Shown here one piece after another: positions 57,954 to 64,000 of a stretch of 64,000 nucleotides of DNA. Both the position numbers and the translations under genes were made by a program. Position 1 is the stretch's first letter. The number at the start of each line of letters is the position of its first letter. Source of the stretch: Sialis fuliginosa (taxonomy: Eukaryota; Arthropoda; Insecta; Megaloptera; Sialidae); contig OY540809.1 of NCBI GenBank assembly GCA_961205875.1, forward strand, positions 12,040,267 to 12,104,266. Reading direction: 5' to 3'. A model generated the notes under the pieces. That model saw nothing but the letters and a program-made list of their open reading frames with translations, made no database searches and was not told where the DNA came from.

Positions 57954-58443
57954 AACTGTCCACGAACATAAATAACGACTGAAACAGCCATAATCGAATA
58001 TAAAAGAGACGCTCACATAAAATTTTAATCGAACAAAATATATAACAATTACAATACGTATTCTTAATGTATAACACCTAATACCTAATCCTAGACAACC
58101 ATGCCTGTATGTCGAATTCTGCCCTGACAAGCACAAAGGCAACCTCCATTCCGTATTGTGTCCCCGTACGTGTAGGTATTCATCACACATCAGGAAAAAA
58201 AATAACATTTAAAGAAAATTAGATAACTGAATTTGGAAAGAAGAATACCAAGTTTAAATTTAAAAAACAATTTTTTTTTTACTGAATATGTAATGTAAGG
58301 TTAGGGTTAGATCTATTTTTATTTTTATCGAATAATCAATTACTCTCCCCTTCCTCTATCATATTATAGAAACGACTGGTTTAAAAAATCTAAAAAAATG
58401 TATAATAGGGTTTTTTAATTTAAATGATACTATTATCGGAATT
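57954..58443 (-). repeat. Inverted copy of the 56400-56935 block
   Basis: Reads back the left block in order: 'cgaacataaataacgactga', 'aaattttaatcgaacaaaat', 'gacaaccatgcctgtatgtc', 'aggcaacctccatt', 'aatatgtaatgtaaggttag', 'tctatcatattatagaaacg'. It holds a 91-codon minus frame whose segments (WRLPLCLSGQNSTY, GCLGLG, VIVIYFVRLKFY) reappear in two different frames of the left block, so neither is intact. Confidence 0.8.
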
Positions 58444-58465
58444 GTTTTTATGATTTACAGGTCTT

Positions 58466-58707
58466 ACTTTGGGTTGCATAAAGCAAAATTAATCACAATT
58501 AGTTAATCAGTTGTTTTAAAACCATTATTACGTCAATTCTAAAAAACAATCACGGTTATGATATATTTTATAAGGTAACAAATAATCATATTTAGTGAAT
58601 TGTTCATTTACAAATTCAGATTAAGTTTAGAATTAATATATTAATCATCGTTTGAAAACAACTGAATAACTAATTGTGGTTAATTTTGCTTTATGCAACC
58701 CGAGGTT
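58466..58707. mobile_element. Foldback MITE, copy 2 ('actttgggttgcataaagc')
   Basis: Same orientation and almost the same length as 11128-11367. Ends ACTTTGGGTTGCATAAAGC and GCTTTATGCAACCCGAGGT; interior 'caattctaaaaaacaatcac', 'atatttagtgaattgttcat'. Confidence 0.85.
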
Positions 58708-59604
58708 AGAATTCTGGAGTACTAAATCACCCAACAGAAGATATTTTTTATTTACTCGGTATATACGTAAATGCTTATACCTACTTTAAATATTTTCTGT
58801 AAAAAAATATATTTTTTTTGGCAGTAGAAAATCAACATCAGTTTAAAACAATCTGTTGGAAAAATGATTAAATTTAATTAAGATTTTATGTATTTTTTAA
58901 CATTATTAAACGGTAAATATATTCTACGTAAAATTTTCTTTACGCTACGAATACGCAGCGTTAAGTAATTAGTATTTGTTTTTATCTAAGGATTAAAAGT
59001 ATGATTATGTTTGCTGGGATTAATAAACTAAAAATACACTTTTTTGTACTTTCTTGTAGTCGTCTGTCTTTAAAGAACTTCATGTTTTGTAAAATATTCG
59101 TATACAATTAAAAATAATTAACTTCAAACAATGAAATGTATTTCATTGTTTGAACGTTTTTGTTATTATGTTTTTGAAACTTTACGTTCTTTTCTAATTA
59201 GTAATTAAAATTAATATTAATTAATTAATTCTCGAAAATAAAGCAGGTATTACACTTTAAAAAAATTTCAATAACTTTAAAAATGGTCATTTTTTTAACA
59301 GTTTTACTTAATGACCTTAAAATGAGTACACTTGTACTTTTGTAATCTATTCAGCAAAACCAAACTAAGAAAATTGTATAAAACAACAAAACCTTAAATA
59401 AACTCCTTTCTTGTTTAACAACAAAACGCATGGAATAATAATTAATAATTAACAAAGATCATCTAAATCAGCACAAATTAGCAAAACAGTAATCTTGTAC
59501 TAATGTAAAAATTTCACAGTTGGAAGATGTAGCTGAAGTTTTAAGAATTTCAATCAAGCAAGATTATAAATAAATAAAATTATAAATTTACGGAACTTGC
59601 AATA
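58708..59604. other. AT-rich DNA with a perfect 30-bp palindrome at 59124-59153
   Basis: tcaaacaatgaaat-gt-atttcattgtttga has 14-bp identical arms and a 2-base loop. It could be a small foldback end or a binding site; no other support. No gene recognised. Confidence 0.5.
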
Positions 59605-59899
59605 ATCCATACTAATATTAAAAATACGAAAGTATGTCTGTCTGTCTGTTTGTTACCTTTTCACGGCTATACATACGGATCTTGATGTTTAGTAAGAAGA
59701 CAGCTTGCATCTTGAGAAAGGACATAGGCTACTTTGTATCCCGAAAAATTGATTCGAAAAAAAGTGTGTGCTACAATTGTATTTTAGATTATATTTTTTG
59801 GCGTAGACATCTAGCATGTAAATATGAAATAAAAAACTATCATAACAGAAATCTGTTTTATCTAACCTATATTCCACGTGGACGTAAATAGCGAGTAAC
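59605..59899 (+). mobile_element. Helitron-like element, copy F10
   Basis: After A it starts TCCATACTAATATTAAAAAT then 'gtctgtctgtctgtttgtta'. The core is 'gagaaaggacataggctact'. The 3' part 'ccacgtggacgtaaatagcg' is decayed and no CTAG remains. The open frames on both strands here are inside the repeat. Confidence 0.65.
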
Positions 59900-61107
59900 A
59901 TAAATCGTTAAAAAGGATAAAATAATGTCAATATAAATTATATTTTTAGCCTGAGGATGAATTTGTGTTTCGAAAGCTTGCTATTACTTTTTCTTTACGA
60001 AATTTTCTGACGTTTACGCAATTAAGCTGTTATTATTTATATTTATATATACTTATAGATTGATTCTGACTAATGACTAATTTTTCCGGTATGGAGTGGC
60101 GGGAGATCTGTCACTAATGACTTAAGTAATTTTTGAAATTTTATGTTTCAAACAGGTAGTAAAGACCCCCACCAATCGCAAAAAGTCAGAATAAATATAA
60201 ATATATTGAAATTATTTTATCCTATTTTTAAAGTTTTATTTATGTACAATTTTTCCTTCATTTAATTTTACACAATGCACTAAAAATTCTAGAATATTTT
60301 TGTCTCATTTTTATTATATTCTTAATGGTATTACCTAACTTTTGACTTTGAAGAAACTTGAAAAACATAAACGTAAAGAAATTAAACCTGTATAACGTAT
60401 AACAATATTGTTTGCATAAGTAGCCTACCTTAGTCCCTCAAGAATTCTTAACATTGTACGTACCTGCAAGAGAAAAAAAAATTAATTTTGTTGATACGTA
60501 TTTATATTTGAAAAAAATTTAAATTACATTCAGTAGCTTAGTGTTTTCCGTCCTTGATATTATTCTTTATCCCTGTTCGGTGAAGGGTGTGATGTAACTG
60601 GCTGTATATAAAAAAATGAAATCAAAAAATATATATAAAAAAATATTATCCTTTAAACTATCCAGATTACTTTTATTTTTTAATGAGTTATTATAAGATT
60701 TGTAACAATTATATAAAGGGTGGAGAAGTGCTTAGTTTTGTTCTTTAAAAATGTCAAGTTTCTAGCTTATATAGTTTACGAATTTGCGAATGAACGACAA
60801 AATGAGATTAAAAGGGTTATTTCGGAACCTTAAAAAAGCATTTTTCTTCCACAATTTTTTTTATCCCATGCACCTGAACAAAGTTCACAAAAAAGGCCGA
60901 ATTAATACTTCAAATTTGAAAATGTATTGAAAAAAAATTATGTAATTTCAACATAAATGTTTCATAAATTTTTTTGATCCGGCCCTGACTAATATAATTT
61001 ATTAATCTAAGCGAAATTAGTCAAATACCAATAAATAAAAACTTTAAAACAGACTTAAAAATCTGAAAAATACTGAAAAGTCGGTTTTTATAATGGTTAT
61101 TTTTGTA
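59900..61107. other. AT-rich DNA with family C tail at 60728-60836
   Basis: 60750-60836 carries 'gtcaagtttctagcttatat', 'aatgagattaaaaggg' and 'ttcggaacctta', a truncated right end of family C. Nothing else is recognised. Confidence 0.5.
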
Positions 61108-61218
61108 TCTAGGGTGTAAAGTAGCTGTTTTTCGCACGAGTAGGAATGTTTGTTAGTCTCGGCTAGCGCCTCGACTAACAATCACACGAGTGCGAAAAAC
61201 GCATTTTACACCCGAGAT
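61108..61218. repeat. Imperfect hairpin about 105 bp
   Basis: 'gggtgtaaagtagc' then 'tttttcgcacgagt' pairs with 'actcgtgtg'/'gtgcgaaaaac' and 'gcattttacaccc'; the loop is around 'tctcggctagcgcctcga'. It may be one end of the element that continues to about 61775, since related words ('gtgcgtaaaag', 'ctttacac') recur there. Confidence 0.7.
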
Positions 61219-61230
61219 GCACACAATATT

Positions 61231-61775
61231 TTTTCTACAACCCTATTTATTATATAATATAAACAATAATATTATAATATAATAATTAGTTTATATACTT
61301 TGTACTTTGCTATATTAATATTAAAATTCAACTCAAGTAAGCTTCGGACAAAATTGTTGACAGTTCTATTTTTAATAAAATGTGTTTCTTAATTTGTTAT
61401 TCAATAATATAAGATGGATAAGTGGTGATACTGAGAAAGAACATAAGTGTACACTACCGATGTCAGAAGCTGCAAATTCTGTAATTTTAAATTTACTATC
61501 TGCAAAATCTAAATTGATATATGAAAATTACACATAATACCATGAATTGTGCCAAGAAAAAAACCATAATTTATTTAATTTTATTAATATTTTTTTTATT
61601 TATACAATAGTACCTATTTATAAAATTCAATAATCGTAAAAAAAATGTAAAAATGTATGTTACTATCAAAACAGTAAACACTTTTGCGCACGCCGTGCGT
61701 AAAAGTACTACTTTACACACTGAAATTTCAATGAAAAAGCCTACTTTTTTTTAAAACGGTTGTAGAAAAAGTTTT
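61231..61775. mobile_element. Putative MITE with 'ttctacaaccc' ends
   Basis: 'ttttttctacaaccc' (61231-61245) and 'ggttgtagaaaaa' (61759-61771) form an inverted pair. Inside, near the right end, 'cttttgcgcacgccgtgcgt' then 'aaaag' is palindromic. Boundaries and family are uncertain. Confidence 0.4.
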
Positions 61776-62302
61776 TTATTGGCTTTATTGACCTTAACTG
61801 GTGCCAATACCTTATTATCGAATTGAGAATCTTATCTTTTTTAAGTCAGTTAATAAGCAAAAACCACTCACGTATACTTTTGCACATATAATCATAATTG
61901 AACATTTATTAAAATCATTCTACACACAATGATTTTACAAAGAGCACGCAAGCTGTGACACGATCATCTGTGTCCAGAACCGAAACCTTCAAGTTCAATA
62001 TGACGTTAATTCAACTGTGTAACGGGTGTATATCTTATGCACTGTTGGGCACAACTTTGAAGATTATTACTTCACTTTGAACTTCCATGCGTTACTGCTA
62101 CTCATTCCGTATTCACAATGTTTGTTGTGCTTTATAAACTAGCGATATAATTTAAAACGCTGCCTACCTTTTTGTGTACGGTTGATTATTTCGCAAATAT
62201 AAATATTCCATTTCCAATAAAATCAATACACTGGGATTTATTAAGAATTTATATTGTATATCTAATGTGTACCAGTGTACCCAAAAATATGATACTATAC
62301 AG
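61776..62302. other. AT-rich DNA with family H end fragment at 61793-61815
   Basis: 'aactggtgccaatacctta' is the right tip of family H without the rest. 62295-62302 (CTATACAG) is the left target duplication of the next element. No gene seen. Confidence 0.5.
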
Positions 62303-62934
62303 CAGTGGTCCCCAACCCTATGCCCGCGGGCACCAACCGTTTTACGTGTACGACTACGATAAAACAAAACAAAAAATTGTTTTCTATAAAATGTTATTTA
62401 AAATTTTTATTATTTTAAATTAATTAATTTTTAGTATTTAGTAACTATTTTTTTAAATATATATCATTTTAGCAATATTTCTTCTGTGAAAATATGTATT
62501 GTATTTGTATACTTGTGTATTCTCAATCACAGTAAAATAATCTTCATTTCCAAAAATTGTTTAAAAAATATATTGTTACTTTTTCAAATTTGTATATTGT
62601 TGTGAATTATTAAAGTAAGTGACACCAACCTAACCAACGTATGAAAAAAACTTTTCAAAAATTTGAAAGGTTTTGCAGTGAAAACTTTTGGTGAAATTGA
62701 AAAATTATGAAACTTTTTTACTATATAAATTTTTGTATGTACTGTTCAGTAATTATTTATTTTACATATAAACAATAATTTTTATATGTTAAAACTATAT
62801 TTTTGGAAAAAAAATTTTTATGTAATACTTAAATATTTTCAACTATAAATTTATCTTGAAAAAATAAATGGTGCCCGCCGCCTGACCGGTATTTTAGAAT
62901 GTGCTCTTAGGTACAAAAAGGTTGGGGACCACTG
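62303..62934 (+). mobile_element. Non-autonomous hAT-like element, 632 bp, perfect 8-bp duplication
   Basis: CAGTGGTCCCCAACCCTATG at the left and GGTTGGGGACCACTG at the right. CTATACAG is present at both 62295-62302 and 62935-62942, fitting nTnnnnAn. It is an inverted relative of 807-1462; the duplication is intact, so it is the younger of the two. The frames on both strands at 62164-62423 overlap its left end and are not genes. Confidence 0.9.
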
Positions 62935-63120
62935 CTATACAGGATGTTCATGGGAACCGAGTGATTATTGCTAACTGTTTGAAGCTAGAAGGTCGATTAA
63001 ATGGGCAAAGTATCAGTATTTTTCCGGGATGAATAATGGCGGTCTCAAAAAAACAATTGAATGTCGAATTTTAGAGATATATTGAAAAATAACGTTTTTT
63101 AAATGAAATATCCTGTACAT
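62935..63120. repeat. Repeat with 'tacaggatgttcatgg...atatcctgta' ends
   Basis: 'tacaggatgttcatgg' (62938) and 'gaaatatcctgtac' (63105-63118) are weakly inverted ends of a short dispersed repeat. The hAT-like element inserted at its left tip and duplicated CTATACAG. Confidence 0.45.
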
Positions 63121-63712
63121 TATTATTGGATTTTATAGCTAAGAATGTTCTCTTTATAAAAGTTTTGTACATGTATAGTGGTAAAATTGTTATAAAATAA
63201 GATATAACAAATATAAAATAAATATCGAAAAATAGTGTGCTTTGCTTTAATAAAATACAAACAATTGATTAAAATTTTTAAAACAATAATTTCAGGTATT
63301 TCAGTTTTGTTCGGAAATAAAGTTTTTCTTCAAAAAATAATATTAATAATTTAAACCTTAATTCTGGTGCAGGCGCTGGGGATATTTTTCGACGGTTAAA
63401 AAATTAAACTAATATGAATATGCGCATTGAATTGAATGCAATATTAAAGATGTGTTAAAAGGCATTAAGTTATAACACAAAAATTATGTTAAGTCATCAA
63501 ATAATTGATGTGGAAAAATTATTAAATTCCTTTTAAAATTCGAGATTACGATTTTTTTATTTGCTTAAGAGAGCACTTTATTTTCAGTAGCAACACATTA
63601 AATAATTTTTCGTCATTATCTCCAAGATATTTTTAGAATGTTTTTTTTTTTAATTTTTATCATTAAATTGATTACAAATATTATTCATTTTGAACAAATC
63701 GATTAATTTATG
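63121..63712. other. AT-rich DNA, nothing recognised
   Basis: No repeat partner or frame was supported. Confidence 0.35.
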
Positions 63713-63952
63713 TGTACACAGATAGAAACGTTGACTTAGGCCAAAAAAATTCTTGTTTTATATATAACGAAAACAATATTTTCTTAATATAAAAATATAT
63801 TCTTAATCCAAAAAATTATTGTTTCTCTTTAAAGCAATATTGTCAGACGAAAACAATAATATTATTATAGTTGTAATAAGAATATATTGTATTAAGAAAA
63901 TATTGTTTTCGTTATATATTCTTGACCCAAGTCACTTTTCTATCCGTGTACA
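63713..63952. mobile_element. Foldback MITE, 240 bp ('tgtacacagatagaaacg')
   Basis: The left end TGTACACAGATAGAAACGTT pairs with the right end ACTTTTCTATCCGTGTACA. The arms extend about 90 bp ('ataacgaaaacaatattttc'/'gaaaatattgttttcgttat'). The loop also contains 'attattgttt'/'aaacaataat' pairs. No frame. Confidence 0.85.
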
Positions 63953-64000
63953 ATTTTGATATTTAAAATTCACAAAAAAATTTAAATAATAATAATTATT

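Noticed and set aside
1-64000. CRISPR array, bacterial operon or phage content
   Set aside because: No regularly spaced direct repeats of CRISPR type, no ribosome-binding-site-led gene clusters; composition and transposons are those of an insect genome.
1-64000. LINE or LTR retrotransposon coding regions
   Set aside because: No reverse-transcriptase, integrase or gag-like motif was seen in any frame; the repeat tails with 'gacggacgg' tracts lack an attached coding body.

Overview
The window looks like AT-rich intergenic or intronic DNA from an arthropod, most likely a lepidopteran insect. The reasons are the high AT content (about 70-75% by eye), the absence of bacterial-style gene packing, and dispersed repeats I associate with moths and butterflies: the 'CGCGGACGAAGTCGCG...CTAG' family, the 'gaacctcctcc' family, and 'agggttccg...cggaaccct' elements. 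The lepidopteran call is inference; another insect order is possible. I found no complete gene, rRNA, tRNA or CRISPR array. The longest open frames (60-111 codons) mostly fall in repeats or show no family features.

The window is best read as a transposon graveyard, mostly of non-autonomous DNA transposons. hAT-like elements with 8-bp target duplications lie at 19736-20553, 40224-42264, 42549-43389, 49669-50386 (7 of 8) and 62303-62934, with an older copy at 807-1462. piggyBac-like TTAA-flanked MITEs lie at 8344-8459, 25920-26719, 33495-33852 and 38902-39671. Elements with long inverted repeats and 9-bp duplications (MULE-like) lie at 35873-36087, 39071-39590 and 52319-52715. Tc1, mariner and pogo/Tigger relics lie at 23919-24706, 29669-30380, 30395-30545, 33040-33186, 51197-51323 and 54188-55251. 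A ten-copy family with Helitron-like ends (5' TC, a 3' hairpin then CTAG, insertion before T) is scattered from 8.6 to 59.9 kb. Foldback elements include a 547-bp palindrome at 26145-26691 and a hairpin with two identical 84-bp arms at 57768-57953.

Several elements are nested, which gives relative ages. Two copies of one piggyBac-like MITE each carry a different foldback insertion, and each copy reveals the other's empty site. Helitron-like copies are interrupted by MULE-like elements (35.9 and 52.3 kb) and abutted by a hAT-like element (49.7 kb).

The only protein-coding traces are broken transposases: a mariner reading frame missing its third catalytic position, two mariner C-termini, and the first ~32 codons of a Tc1-type transposase. 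Nothing here encodes a working multi-gene system. The main interest is structural: hairpins, foldbacks, arrays of short words near element ends, and a hairpin kept in place despite sequence divergence. Boundaries given without a matched duplication are approximate.
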